Shown piece after piece: positions 1 through 8,320 of a stretch of DNA of 51,436 nucleotides; the first letter of the stretch is position 1; each line of letters starts with the position of its first letter. The notes beneath the pieces were generated by a model. That model saw nothing but the letters and a program-made list of their open reading frames with translations. It had not been told where the DNA came from and made no database searches. Both the position numbers and the translations under genes were made by a program. The stretch comes from an uncultured Clostridia bacterium (GTDB lineage: Bacteria; Bacillota; Clostridia; Christensenellales; Borkfalkiaceae). The stretch lies in the NCBI GenBank assembly GCA_947629665.1, contig CANREJ010000007.1, forward strand, positions 1-51,436, written 5' to 3'.

Positions 1-355
1 GGCGTAAGGGCAACGCCGTGTTCGGTCACCGTTCGCGCGGAACGATATGCGCTCACTCATCTCGCGCGGCAAAACAGTGCACTGTACTGTTTTGAGAAAC
101 TCCGCGCTCGTCTCAATTTGTGCATACCTGCACCTCAGCGAGGTGAATGCCTGCGATTATATATTTCGCGTGCCCTTAAAAATCGCAGGCAGAGGACGAG
201 TAGTCCTCAAACTCACGAAAATTCGCAGCGCACGGGCTGCGCGAGAATTTCGTGAACTTTTTATATGCGTTTAGCGGCAGCGTGCGAAGTGGCGGCGAGG
301 TCAAAAAACCTCGCCGCCACTTCGCACATAAGGGCGGCGATTTCTCGCCCGCCCC
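1..355. repeat. Composite dispersed repeat, copy A, with strong hairpins
   Basis: Non-coding. It shares the segments 'caccgttcgcgcgg', 'gcgctcactcatctcgc', 'gcccttaaa' and an imperfect inverted repeat (213-255, arms based on TCACGAAAATTCGCAGCGC) with five or six other intergenic places in this window. A second hairpin has a perfect 20-bp stem (282-301 with 308-327, 6-base loop), and a third small one lies at 332-354. No protein-like reading frame is convincing here. The hairpins lie just past the stop of the leftward gene at 362 and could help end its transcript, but no T-run follows them on that strand. Confidence 0.75.
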
Positions 356-361
356 CACCGC

Positions 362-961
362 TCACGACTGCAAATTTTTCACCTGCAATTTAAGCAGAAA
401 ATTTTCGTCGGTCAGCTTTTTGACAAGCGCGGTAAGCCGTTTGTTTTCATCCTTCAAAGAGCTCGCAAGCTCGTCGTAGAGCACGTTTATCCTGTCCTCT
501 ATCGCCTTTCTGTTCTCGTCGGGCGCGCCGTATCCGCACTCGCGCATTATGCGCTCTATGCGCTCGGGCTGTTTGTTGAGCACGTTGCGGTATTTGTTCT
601 GATAGCGCAACATGAGTTTGTCGTCGCCTTGCGAAAGATTCAGAACCGCTTTGCGCACGGAAACGCCCTTGCTTTTCTGTTCCAAAATTGCGCGCAGAAT
701 CTTGTCCGTCTCCTCTTCCGTGAAGGGGCGGACATCCTCGGCTTTGAGGTCTGTCCCCGCGAGAATGGCGCGCACCTGAGCGTCGTCCGTGCTGCGCAAG
801 AGGGCGTAATAGTAATTGCGCACGCTGCCCTTCGCCCTGCCCGAGCGGGCGGCGTACTCTTCGAAAATCTTGGTCAACGTCTTGCCCTTGCCCCTGCCGT
901 CGCAAACGTATTTGACAAGGCTTTCCGCTTCTTCCTTTGTGTAGCCGTTGATTTTGTTCAT
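362..961 (-). CDS. Conserved hypothetical, basic, possible DNA-binding, C-terminal coiled coil
   Basis: A 199-residue protein if translation starts at the ATG at 961, which has a clear ribosome site (CGGAGG) seven bases upstream; a longer in-frame extension exists but lacks such a site. It is rich in Lys/Arg/Glu. The N-terminal half (about residues 1-60: YTKEEAESLVKYV, then SGRAKGSVRNYYYALLR) resembles a helical, helix-turn-helix-like module; the last 40 residues (NRKAIEDRINVLYDELASS, then EDENKRLTALVKKL-like heptads) look like a coiled coil. I do not recognise a named family. It is divergently transcribed from the gene at 1055, with 93 bp between them. A role as a sporulation- or chromatin-type DNA-binding protein is only a guess. 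Confidence 0.75.
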   Translation of the reverse strand: MNKINGYTKEEAESLVKYVCDGRGKGKTLTKIFEEYAARSGRAKGSVRNYYYALLRSTDDAQVRAILAGTDLKAEDVRPFTEEETDKILRAILEQKSKGVSVRKAVLNLSQGDDKLMLRYQNKYRNVLNKQPERIERIMRECGYGAPDENRKAIEDRINVLYDELASSLKDENKRLTALVKKLTDENFLLKLQVKNLQS

Positions 962-1054
962 AAAACGCCTCCGAAATATGTATCTGCAAAGGGTATTGAC
1001 ATAAAAAATTATTTTCATACATACAATAACCAACACGATTTCAAAAGGCGTTAT

Positions 1055-1999
1055 ATGAGAATTTATTTTGTTTCATCGATGGCGGCGGGTCTGAAAATCG
1101 ACGGCGTCTACGCGGGGATAATAGACGGCTTCGAAAAGTTTTTCGATATAGGCGAGGACTTCAACCTGCTTTGCGAGATAATCCCGTGCGAGGGATTCAA
1201 ACCCCTTCACTTCTTTTTAAACGACGGCTTTTTATCCAAGCCGCCCACCTTTGCGGACGTCTACCTTTCGGGCGGCGACGCGCTCATATCCTTTACGCGG
1301 TACAAGTCCGCCGACGACGGCATAAAGGTCGTCGCGCAGGCGCGATATTGCTCCAACCTCGCCACCCTGATTTTAAACGGCGGCGCGCCCTGCCTGATTA
1401 TCGAGGCGGACGGGGCGGAACACCATGAGCTCCCCGCCGAATTTGCCGCGGCAACGCTGGTCGAGGGCAAAATTAACGACTTCCCCGTGCTCTTCGCGGT
1501 GGGCGAGGGTTGCCTTGCCGTGTTCTCCGAAAGCGGAAAACAGGTGTTTTTGAACCCCGCCGAAAGCTACACCGCAGGCGAAAAACTCGAAATTACTACG
1601 CCCTATCCTACATGCGCGGGGATAGTCGCAAGGTGCACGTTTTCCTACGACGGGCGGGAGATGAAGCTCGAAAAGAGCATAGCCGAAGAGACGCAAAAAC
1701 CCGATTTATCCTGCCTTCACTTCGCGTTTTTCGAGAGCGTTTTGCACTTCGCCGACTGCGCCAAATATCTGTGCGAAGAACTCCGCCCGCGCGCACGGGA
1801 ATTGCACGAATTTTTGGGAGACTTCACCGAAGTCACCATTCCGCCCGAAAAATTCATGCTCTCCCACCCCGAGATACGCCCGCCCGAAAGGTACGCCGCA
1901 GGGCTCGTCTACCCGCTCGCACCCAACCTGTTTGAGGTGAAATACTTTGCGGCGGATATGAAGGACGGCTTGATAGAAAACCTCCGCGAAATAGAGTGA
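1055..1999 (+). CDS. Conserved hypothetical, 314 residues
   Basis: The chosen ATG at 1055 begins MRIYFVSSMAAGLKIDG; the open frame extends upstream, but that part overlaps the divergent gene antisense and is unlikely to be translated. Only a weak AAGG lies before the ATG. A TTGACA at 996-1001 may be its -35 box. The protein is soluble-looking, with alternating beta-strand-like segments in the first 220 residues (repeated 'GxxxLxxxFS/TY' stretches) and a C-terminal helical part. No signal peptide, membrane segment or catalytic motif is evident. Its divergent neighbour (199 residues, coiled coil) may be functionally linked, but only position suggests that. I do not recognise the family. Confidence 0.75.
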   Translation: MRIYFVSSMAAGLKIDGVYAGIIDGFEKFFDIGEDFNLLCEIIPCEGFKPLHFFLNDGFLSKPPTFADVYLSGGDALISFTRYKSADDGIKVVAQARYCSNLATLILNGGAPCLIIEADGAEHHELPAEFAAATLVEGKINDFPVLFAVGEGCLAVFSESGKQVFLNPAESYTAGEKLEITTPYPTCAGIVARCTFSYDGREMKLEKSIAEETQKPDLSCLHFAFFESVLHFADCAKYLCEELRPRARELHEFLGDFTEVTIPPEKFMLSHPEIRPPERYAAGLVYPLAPNLFEVKYFAADMKDGLIENLREIE

Positions 2000-2009
2000 G
2001 AATTCACCG

Positions 2010-2470
2010 CTGCTGTCATTCTTAACGAGGGATAGACCCTTTGTCGCACTGCCCGAGGGCGTAAGCCCCTTATTCTGTCATTCTGCCGAGGGCGTTAGCC
2101 CGATGGTTTGTAGAAAATTTTTGCGATTAAGCAAAAATTTTCACAAAGCGAAGTGAGGCGATTATTATTTTTTATTGTCATTCTGAGCGGAGCGTTAGCG
2201 AAGTCGAAGAATCCGGAAGTAATAAGTGAAAACGCCGCCGCTTTGCGGCGATAGGTAAACCCCACACCCTACCCTGCCCTTCCCACTCCCCTCAACCAAG
2301 GGGAGTGGGAAGGTATAAGGTTAGCGTCATTCCGAGCGTAGTCGAGGAATCCCGAGGATAGAAGTGAATAAGCCGTTTCAAAGTTATTTCCTACCACCAC
2401 CATGGGATTTCTCCACTCAATCGAGCGCTACGCGCTCTCAATCTGTCGAAATGACAACCCTTTAATTAGC
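2010..2470. repeat. Cluster of TGTCATTC-type dispersed repeats and hairpins
   Basis: No gene. At least four units of the widespread bacterial 'TGTCATTCTGAGCGnAGCGAAGAATC' type occur in both orientations (near 2013, 2077, 2176, 2327, and inverted at 2405-2455). Between them lie a perfect 15-bp hairpin (2278-2292 with 2299-2313, loop CAACCA) and an AT-rich hairpin around 2114-2143 (GAAAATTTTTGC arms). This repeat type is known from many unrelated genomes; its role is not established. Confidence 0.8.
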
Positions 2471-2479
2471 GCGGCACAT

Positions 2480-3050
2480 AATTAAAAAATTGCGGGAGCG
2501 GTAATTATTACACAAACGCTCGGATATATTTGTAATTACGAAGTCTATAAACGCAGAGAAGCAAGCATTTTCCAAAATAATCAACGGCGCAAGCAAAACC
2601 GCGCTTTTGCGCAGCCCTCTCGCCAACGGCAAGGAAAAACCGTTGGCTCGGTCACCGTTCGCGCGGGACGTATGCGCTCACTCATCTCGCTTCGGCACGC
2701 ACAGCGCACTGTGCTGTGCTATGAAATGCCTCGCTCGTCCCAATTTGCAAACACTTTTGCCTCAGCGGGGTGAATTTGCGCCATTATATATTGGTGCGCC
2801 CTTAAAATATGACGCAAAGAGGGGCGGCGCCCCTAAAAATCACGGAAATTCGCAGTGCGCGCAACCGCACGAGAATTTCGTGAACTTTGCTTTTACGAAG
2901 TCCTGCGGTGGGTAGAAGCGAGCAGAACGAGGAGCGTGCGGCTTTGCGACGGGGAGTGTACATTGAAGTACATGACCCAAGCAAAACGTAAACGCGACAA
3001 TGTTATGCGACGCTTATACACGCCGCAACGGGAGCTACGCCTGCACGCTT
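2480..3050. repeat. Composite dispersed repeat, copy B
   Basis: Non-coding copy of the composite family. It carries the 'gtaattacgaagtc' end module, 'caccgttcgcgcgggac', 'tttgcctcagcggggtgaat', an inverted pair around 'gtgcgcccttaaa', the hairpin starting TCACGGAAATTCGCAGTGCG, and the end module 'acaatgttatgcgacg'. The nearest relative is copy C at 7.85-8.32 kb, in the same orientation. It abuts the stop codon of the Lrp-type gene. Confidence 0.75.
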
Positions 3051-3529
3051 AACCGCGCTCCCCCATCACCCTTCCCCGTCATATCCGCGCCCTCTATTTT
3101 GTATTTCTTCAAAATGAAGTGCGTGGCGGTGGAAATTACCGTATCGTAGGTGGAGATCTTTTCGGATACAAACCGCGCCACGTCGCGCAGGGATTTTCCG
3201 CGCACTATGACCGCCAGATCGTACCCGCCGCTCATTAAATATAAGTTTTGCACTTCGGCGTGGGCGGCTATTTCGCGGGCTATTTTATCGAACCCGTGCC
3301 CGCGCTGGGGGGTTACTTTTACCTCTATGAGCGCTTCAACCGACTCCTCTTCAAGCTCCTCCGCGTTGGTTATGGCGGTGTATTTTACTATAACTCCGCT
3401 CTCTTCCATGGCGCGTATGCGTTTTTTTGCCTCCTCTTCGGCAACGCCTGCCGCCGCCGCAACCTGTTTGGCGGTCAGCCGCGAATCTTCGCGCAGAATT
3501 TCCAGAATATCCCTGCTGAGTTTATCCAT
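3035..3529 (-). CDS. Lrp/AsnC family transcriptional regulator
   Basis: A 164-residue protein with the standard two-part layout. Residues 1-55 form a winged helix-turn-helix (MDKLSRDILEILREDSRLT start, then AAGVAEEEAKKRIRAMEESGVI, the classic 'L..R...LE..GVI' wing). Residues about 65-145 form the RAM/AsnC ligand-binding fold (VEALIEVKVTP ... VQNLYLMSGGYDLAVIVRGKS). Lrp/AsnC proteins form octamers and switch amino-acid metabolism genes in response to bound amino acids; the ligand cannot be read from the sequence. An AAGGA ribosome site precedes the ATG. It lies 23 bp downstream of, and probably in one transcript with, the 86-residue gene at 3553-3813. The last dozen residues (GKGDGGARLSVQA) are outside the family core and lie next to a repeat. 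Confidence 0.92.
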   Translation of the reverse strand: MDKLSRDILEILREDSRLTAKQVAAAAGVAEEEAKKRIRAMEESGVIVKYTAITNAEELEEESVEALIEVKVTPQRGHGFDKIAREIAAHAEVQNLYLMSGGYDLAVIVRGKSLRDVARFVSEKISTYDTVISTATHFILKKYKIEGADMTGKGDGGARLSVQA

Positions 3530-3552
3530 TTTTCCTTTCCTTTTTGATTATT

Positions 3553-3813
3553 TTATATCACAAGATTGTCCAGCACCAACTTGTCAAATTCGGGAACTTC
3601 GGCAAAGTCCCGCGGCAAAAAGCGCACCGTGTTGAACTTGGCATAGTTGAATATGTGCGTTTTAAGCAAGATGGGCGTGGCTATGTCCAGACCCTCGCAG
3701 ATGTCCGAAAGATAGGTGAAAAACTGCGAGTATGTAAACTTATCCCCGCGCTCGTACGTAAGCTGTTTTACTATTTTGCCGTCCTTTATGACCTTTGCCC
3801 AAATCCTGAACAT
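3553..3813 (-). CDS. Small conserved hypothetical, 86 residues
   Basis: Begins MFRIWAKVIKDGKIVKQLTY. It is a compact alpha/beta protein with no signal peptide or membrane segment. I recall no function for it. It has no ribosome binding site. Instead a TTGCGT-17-TATAAT promoter on this strand ends six bases before the ATG, so the mRNA probably starts at or beside the start codon (leaderless). It lies immediately upstream of the Lrp/AsnC gene, same strand, 23-bp gap, suggesting a two-gene operon. Confidence 0.75.
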   Translation of the reverse strand: MFRIWAKVIKDGKIVKQLTYERGDKFTYSQFFTYLSDICEGLDIATPILLKTHIFNYAKFNTVRFLPRDFAEVPEFDKLVLDNLVI

Positions 3814-3819
3814 ACTAAA

Positions 3820-3848
3820 ATTATATTAAAATACCGCAAAACACGCAA
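3820..3848 (-). promoter_or_regulatory. Sigma-A-type promoter giving a probable leaderless mRNA
   Basis: Reading the minus strand: TTGCGT (3848-3843), 17-bp spacer, TATAAT (3825-3820), then six bases to the ATG at 3813. No Shine-Dalgarno sequence lies in between. Confidence 0.7.
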
Positions 3849-3955
3849 ATGTTTTTGGTTTATATTTTCAAAAAAATCCAAAGGCGGGGCGACAAAGGTA
3901 CAAATACTGCCGCGCGGGCATAATAACGCAAAAACGCCGCATACTTTTTTTAAGT

Positions 3956-4165
3956 ATGAGGCTTTCATGTAATCTTTGTGTGCTGATTGTTTGCGCTCTG
4001 GCGGTGTGCGGCGGGATATACGCCTTTTCGGGCTTTAATCTCCTGCTGTTCCTATGTTTTTATAACACAGTGATATACCGCAGCGCGCTTGCCGTCGGCC
4101 TTGTTGCGGCGCTTTTCAATATTTACGCGCTGCTGGTGTTCAGGCCCTTCCGCGGCTTGAAATAA
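3956..4165 (+). CDS. Possible small membrane protein, 69 residues
   Basis: The frame encodes two hydrophobic segments (about residues 5-35 and 42-62) separated by a short polar turn, ending in basic FRPFRGLK, a plausible two-span membrane protein. It starts at an ATG without a recognisable ribosome site, and a short inverted repeat (CATACTT/AAGTATG) covers the start. It is convergent with the gene at 4168-5058, their stop codons only 2 bp apart, a spacing that favours a real gene. No family recognised; it could be a chance frame. Confidence 0.4.
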   Translation: MRLSCNLCVLIVCALAVCGGIYAFSGFNLLLFLCFYNTVIYRSALAVGLVAALFNIYALLVFRPFRGLK

Positions 4166-4167
4166 TA

Positions 4168-5058
4168 CTATTTTTGCGGAAGTATCTGCTTGCCGGTCTC
4201 CGCGCTCTGGTACATCACCCAAAACCCGTCCCCGTGCCGCGTTTTGACCCCTATGTACTCCGCCAAACCCTGCATGCTTGCGGGCGGCGCGGCGGACGAC
4301 GCGGGGATTCCGTAGCACAGATATTTTGGATTGCCCCCCGAATATATCACGCCGAAAACATAGAACGCCCCTCCGCCGTAGTCTATTTCCACCCACCGCG
4401 AGTCCTCTGTTTTTTGGCAGAGTTCGGCGCACGGCGGATAGCCGTTTAACACCCGCTCTATTTCGTTTTCCATTCTTTTGTAGAAGTTTCCCTCCTGGAA
4501 AGAGAAAGCGCCCGCCTCATCTTCACGAGGTTTATCCCCGTCCGCTTCTTCTTTTTTATCCTCGCGTACAGGCTCACCGTTCTCATCAGCATTGTGGATT
4601 TCATAGTAATTCTCCGCGGCGATCGCCTCGTCGTCGTAACCGTTTACGGGCGCCGCCTTGACTTCTTTTTTTTCGGGCGGGGAGGCCGGCGTATTTTCGG
4701 CGCGCTCTATGCTCTCCTTTAAAGCGGCTACCGCATGCGCAAAATTCCCGCACGCCGCCGTAGCCACCGGCTGTACAACGCCGTTCACATAGCACACGCA
4801 CGCCGCAAAGCCCGCGGAGGTATCCACCGCGGAAGCGCCCTCAAACAGCCCGTTTTCCACAATCTGCGCGTTTTTGCCGTCGCCTATTGCGGCTACGTAC
4901 CTGCCCTCGGTAAGGGGCGCAAAATTTATAAGGCTCACCTCGCAACGGAGCTTGCCCGAATAACTTTCGCACTTTACAAGCCCCGAAAGTTCCCCGCCGT
5001 CCGCCGAAAATCCGCCCTGTATTCCCTTTATTACGGCTACGTTTTTGGTATATCCCAT
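4168..5058 (-). CDS. Conserved hypothetical, 296 residues
   Basis: The start at 5058 (MGYTKNVAVIKGIQGGFSAD) is chosen because AGGGGA lies six bases upstream; the frame runs further but without a site. The N-terminal domain (about 1-125) is Gly- and Cys-containing and begins like a conserved clostridial protein of unknown role (the pattern 'GLVKCE.Y..KLR.EVSLINFAPL.EG.Y'). A charged low-complexity linker (about 140-195, many E/D/K) joins it to a C-terminal domain (about 200-296) with FYKRMENEIERVL and WVEIDYGGG. No signal peptide. Function unknown; the two-domain, linker-joined layout suggests a scaffold or regulatory protein, by inference only. Confidence 0.8.
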   Translation of the reverse strand: MGYTKNVAVIKGIQGGFSADGGELSGLVKCESYSGKLRCEVSLINFAPLTEGRYVAAIGDGKNAQIVENGLFEGASAVDTSAGFAACVCYVNGVVQPVATAACGNFAHAVAALKESIERAENTPASPPEKKEVKAAPVNGYDDEAIAAENYYEIHNADENGEPVREDKKEEADGDKPREDEAGAFSFQEGNFYKRMENEIERVLNGYPPCAELCQKTEDSRWVEIDYGGGAFYVFGVIYSGGNPKYLCYGIPASSAAPPASMQGLAEYIGVKTRHGDGFWVMYQSAETGKQILPQK

Positions 5059-5211
5059 ATTCTGTCCCCTGTGCGCGGGGGAGCCTTCCGCCCTCCCACT
5101 AATATAATATATTTGTTCACAGACCATTATTTTGAAAATTTATGTAAAATAACAAAATTTTTTGGGCTTTTCTTTCACATAAATTTAACACACCCACTTT
5201 GTTTTAACCGT

Positions 5212-5240
5212 TTGCATTTTTTTTATTTTTTAAGTATAAT
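5212..5240 (+). promoter_or_regulatory. Promoter of pckG
   Basis: TTGCAT (5212-5217), 17-bp T-rich spacer, TATAAT (5235-5240), 42 bases before the pckG ATG, with an AAGGAG ribosome site in the leader. Confidence 0.75.
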
Positions 5241-5282
5241 GGTATTTGGTAAAGATTTTGATTTTAAGGAGCAAAACAACTA

Positions 5283-7091
5283 ATGGCACCTACCAAAAAC
5301 AAGAAAGTTCTTGAATTTGTAGAAGAGAGCGCGGCTCTCGCACAGCCCGACGAAATTGTTTGGATTGACGGAAGCGCGGCACAGATTGCCGCTTTAAAGG
5401 AAAAGGCCGTTAAAAGCGGCGAACTCATTAAGCTGAACCAGACTCTTCTGCCCGACTGCTATCTTCACCGCACAAAGGTAAACGACGTTGCCCGCGTTGA
5501 GGACAGAACGTTTATCTGCACAAAAAACAGGGAGGACGCAGGCCCCATCAACTATTGGATGGACCCCAAACAGGCCTACGAGCTTGCCCACGAAATTGCC
5601 CGCGGCAGAATGAAGGGCAAAACAATGTACGTAATCCCCTATTCCATGGGCGTTGTGGGAAGCGACTTCGCCAAAATCGGCATAGAAGTAACAGACTCCA
5701 TCTACGTTGTGCTGAACATGAACATAATGACGAGGGTCGGCAAAAACTGTCTTGCCGCGCTCGGCAAGGACGGCGACTTTATCAAGGGCTTCCACGCAAG
5801 CTGTGATATAGACGCCGAAAAGAGATATATCCTGCACTTCCCCGAAGACAACGCCATAATTTCGGTAAATTCGGCTTACGGCGGCAACGTCCTGCTCGGC
5901 AAAAAGTGCTTTGCACTGCGCATCGCCTCCTGGCTGGGCAAAAACGAAGGCTGGATGGCAGAGCATATGCTCATTCTGGGAGTAACTTTCCCCGGCGGCG
6001 AAAAGAAGTACGTTGCGGCGGCTTTCCCCTCGGCATGCGGCAAAACCAACCTCGCAATGCTCATTCCCCCCAAACATTATTTGGACAGGGGCTACAAGGT
6101 TGAGTGCGTAGGCGACGATATTGCCTGGATACGCGTGGGCGAGGACGGAAGGCTGTGGGCGGTAAACCCCGAAAACGGCTTCTTCGGCGTAGCCCCCGGC
6201 ACTAACGAACACTCCAACTACAACGCGCTGGAATCCACAAAGCGCGGCACAATATTTACAAACGTGGCTTTAAACACGGACGATATGACAGTTTGGTGGG
6301 AGGGACTCACAAAGGAGCTTCCCCAAAACGTCATAGACTGGACGGGCAAGCCTTGGGACCCCAAAAAGTTTGACAAAAAAGACAAGTCAACCTGCGCGGC
6401 TCACCCCAACAGCCGCTTTACCGCACCTGCGGTAAACTGCCCCTGCGTTTCCCCCGAATTCAATTCCTTAAAGGGCGTTCCCCTTTCGGCCATAATCTTC
6501 GGCGGCCGCCGCGCCACCACGACGCCCCTCGTCTACCAGTCCCGCGACTGGAACCACGGCGTGTTCATAGGCTCGGCAATGTCCTCCGAAACAACGGCCG
6601 CCGCAACGGGCGCGACGGGCGTTCTGCGCCACGACCCCATGGCGATGAAACCCTTTGCCGGCTATCACATGGGCGACTACTTCGCGCACTGGATAGAGAT
6701 GGGCAAGAAAGTTAAAAACCCGCCCAAGATATTCAACGTCAACTGGTTCCGCCAGGACGAAGACGGCAACTTCATGTGGCCGGGATTCGGCGACAATATG
6801 CGCGTTTTGGAGTGGATTTTAAAGCGTTGCGACGGCACTGCGGACGCACGCGAAACGGAAATAGGCTACGTGCCCTACGCAAAGGATATAGACCTCAGCG
6901 GGCTGGATTACGAAATTTCCAAGGGCAGAAAATTCACCGTTGACGACCTTGACTCCATTCTCGAAGTGGATAAGGCAAAGTGGGCGGAGGAAGCCAAAGA
7001 GATTGAAGGCTACTACAAGGGCACCATTAAGGACAGAATCCCGCAGGAGCTCTGGGATTGCCTCGAAACTTTAAAGAAAAACACAAAATAA
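5283..7091 (+). CDS. pckG: Phosphoenolpyruvate carboxykinase (GTP)
   Basis: A 602-residue cytosolic enzyme that interconverts oxaloacetate and phosphoenolpyruvate using GTP/GDP and a divalent metal. The length matches the GTP-dependent family (about 600). The P-loop of this family is plain (FPSACGKTNLAML, about residues 247-259), as are the GGRRATTTPLVY and DWNHGVFIGS segments and the substrate-site region GVVGSDFAKIG (about 122-132). In anaerobic gut Clostridia the enzyme often runs toward oxaloacetate, fixing CO2 and making nucleotide triphosphate; direction here is inference. It has its own strong promoter and ribosome site and ends in a bidirectional terminator shared with the convergent queT. 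Confidence 0.98.
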   Translation: MAPTKNKKVLEFVEESAALAQPDEIVWIDGSAAQIAALKEKAVKSGELIKLNQTLLPDCYLHRTKVNDVARVEDRTFICTKNREDAGPINYWMDPKQAYELAHEIARGRMKGKTMYVIPYSMGVVGSDFAKIGIEVTDSIYVVLNMNIMTRVGKNCLAALGKDGDFIKGFHASCDIDAEKRYILHFPEDNAIISVNSAYGGNVLLGKKCFALRIASWLGKNEGWMAEHMLILGVTFPGGEKKYVAAAFPSACGKTNLAMLIPPKHYLDRGYKVECVGDDIAWIRVGEDGRLWAVNPENGFFGVAPGTNEHSNYNALESTKRGTIFTNVALNTDDMTVWWEGLTKELPQNVIDWTGKPWDPKKFDKKDKSTCAAHPNSRFTAPAVNCPCVSPEFNSLKGVPLSAIIFGGRRATTTPLVYQSRDWNHGVFIGSAMSSETTAAATGATGVLRHDPMAMKPFAGYHMGDYFAHWIEMGKKVKNPPKIFNVNWFRQDEDGNFMWPGFGDNMRVLEWILKRCDGTADARETEIGYVPYAKDIDLSGLDYEISKGRKFTVDDLDSILEVDKAKWAEEAKEIEGYYKGTIKDRIPQELWDCLETLKKNTK

Positions 7092-7111
7092 TTAAAATCG
7101 GTTCACAAAAA

Positions 7112-7141
7112 AACAGACATTCGGTGAATGTCTGTTTTTTT
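7112..7141. terminator. Bidirectional intrinsic terminator between pckG and queT
   Basis: An 11-bp stem (AACAGACATTC at 7112-7122, GAATGTCTGTT at 7126-7136) with a 3-base loop, flanked by an A-run on the left and a T-run on the right, so it can stop both convergent genes. It is closely similar to the terminator after parB (22876-22904). Confidence 0.85.
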
Positions 7142-7163
7142 CATGTTTTTTGATATTCTTATT

Positions 7164-7733
7164 TTACGCCTGTCCGCGCTTTTTTCGCTTTAAGGGTTCG
7201 TCGGTGAACACCCGCACGCCACGCTTTTGAAGGTTGGCTATGGCGATATAGAGAGGTATGCCCAGGCCGTAAATCCACACGGCTTCGGTTGCGGCAAGCG
7301 AGCCGAAGTTTATCCAATATGCAACGGTTGAAGTATAGCCCATTGTGTCGCCGCACAAAAATACTATTATAACGGGAATCAAAAGGGCGTTGACGAGTAC
7401 GGGAAAGAAGCCGCCGAGGGCCATTCTCGCCGCGTGGTTTTTTATAAAATAGCCCACTGCATATGTGAGCAAAGCGGCAACAAGCGTGGCCGCGCCGCCT
7501 ACCGGCACGTCGTACATAATGAAGGGCGACATTAAATTTGCCAGCATACAGCCTATCCACAGCGCAGGTACGGCCTCCGCATAAAACAGCGGAAGGATTG
7601 TAAGCGCTTCCGCGGGACGTATCTGGACTATTCCGTTATAGGCAATCGCGCCGAACGCATAGGTCATTGCCACGTACAGTGCGGCAATGACCCCCGCCCT
7701 GCACAGCCGTTTGGTTGTAAAAAGATTTTTCAT
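7164..7733 (-). CDS. queT: QueT family transporter (queuosine-precursor type ECF substrate-binding component)
   Basis: A 189-residue integral membrane protein with about five hydrophobic helices. It starts MKNLFTTKRLCRAGVIAALYVAMTY, with the family hallmark QIRPAEALTILPLFY (about 37-51) and WIGCMLANLMSP (about 59-70). QueT proteins are S-components of energy-coupling-factor transporters and are thought to import queuosine precursors such as preQ1, usually under preQ1 riboswitch control. No ECF A or T component is nearby, consistent with a shared-module system. The leader upstream carries a nested hairpin ending in a T-run (7744-7799). The tail is basic (KRKKRGQA). Confidence 0.88.
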   Translation of the reverse strand: MKNLFTTKRLCRAGVIAALYVAMTYAFGAIAYNGIVQIRPAEALTILPLFYAEAVPALWIGCMLANLMSPFIMYDVPVGGAATLVAALLTYAVGYFIKNHAARMALGGFFPVLVNALLIPVIIVFLCGDTMGYTSTVAYWINFGSLAATEAVWIYGLGIPLYIAIANLQKRGVRVFTDEPLKRKKRGQA

Positions 7734-7743
7734 ATTCTGTTTC

Positions 7744-7799
7744 AGCGTAATTTAAAATTAAAAACGGGCGGCCAAAAACCGTCCGTTTCGCATTACGCT
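7744..7799 (-). promoter_or_regulatory. Structured leader upstream of queT, terminator-like
   Basis: Read on the minus strand, an outer stem AGCGTAAT/ATTACGCT (7799-7792 with 7751-7744) encloses an inner hairpin ACGGACGG/CCGCCCGT (7786-7779 with 7771-7764, one mismatch), followed by TTTTTAATTTT before the gene. A preceding ACCGAGGAGT could be part of a fold. This looks like a transcription-attenuation leader. I could not fit it to the preQ1-I or preQ1-II consensus, so no riboswitch class is named. Confidence 0.5.
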
Positions 7800-7850
7800 A
7801 CTCCTCGGTTTTTTTAATGATGTGTTTTATCCGAAAACCATCGATAAGAA

Positions 7851-8320
7851 TTAAGTTCACAAAATTCTCGGCAAGCCGTGCCTGCGCCCGCCTTAATGCG
7901 CGTTGCAATTATTTTAAAATTGCGTGAGCCGCAATTACAAAGTTAGCAACGGGTTAAAAACAAGCATGACTACAATTATTATAAATAATTATGTTGCAAG
8001 CAGGGTTTCCCTGCGCCGCAAGCCACAATTTGCAAACACTTTTGCCTCAGCGGTGGGAATTGCCGCCATTATATTATTGTGCGCCCTTAAATATGGCGGC
8101 AAGGGCGGCTGGCCGCCCAAACTCACGGAAATTCGCAGTGCGCGCAACCGCACGAGAATTTTTGTGAACTCTGTTTTTACGAAGTCTGCAAGTGCGCAGA
8201 TACGAGCAGAACGAGGCGCCTGCGAATTTTGCGACAGGAGTTTACTTAACGGTAAATGACTGAGCAAAAACGCAAAGGCAACAATGTTATGCGACGTATA
8301 TCCGCGCTTGCCGCGCGAGC
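7851..8320. repeat. Composite dispersed repeat, copy C
   Basis: Same orientation as copy B, with 'caatttgcaaacacttttgcctcagcgg'-type centre, the inverted 'ttgtgcgcccttaaa' core, the TCACGGAAATTCGCAGTGCG hairpin and the terminal 'acaatgttatgcgacg' and 'ccgcgcttgccgcg' modules. It ends exactly at the stop codon of jag. No gene seen. Confidence 0.8.

Noticed and set aside
4735-5283. Rightward ORF overlapping the 4168-5058 gene
   Set aside because: Overlaps a better-supported gene on the other strand and lies across the pckG promoter; no ribosome site.
7744-7870. preQ1 riboswitch upstream of queT
   Set aside because: I could not align the preQ1-I or preQ1-II consensus, so I left it as an unassigned leader.
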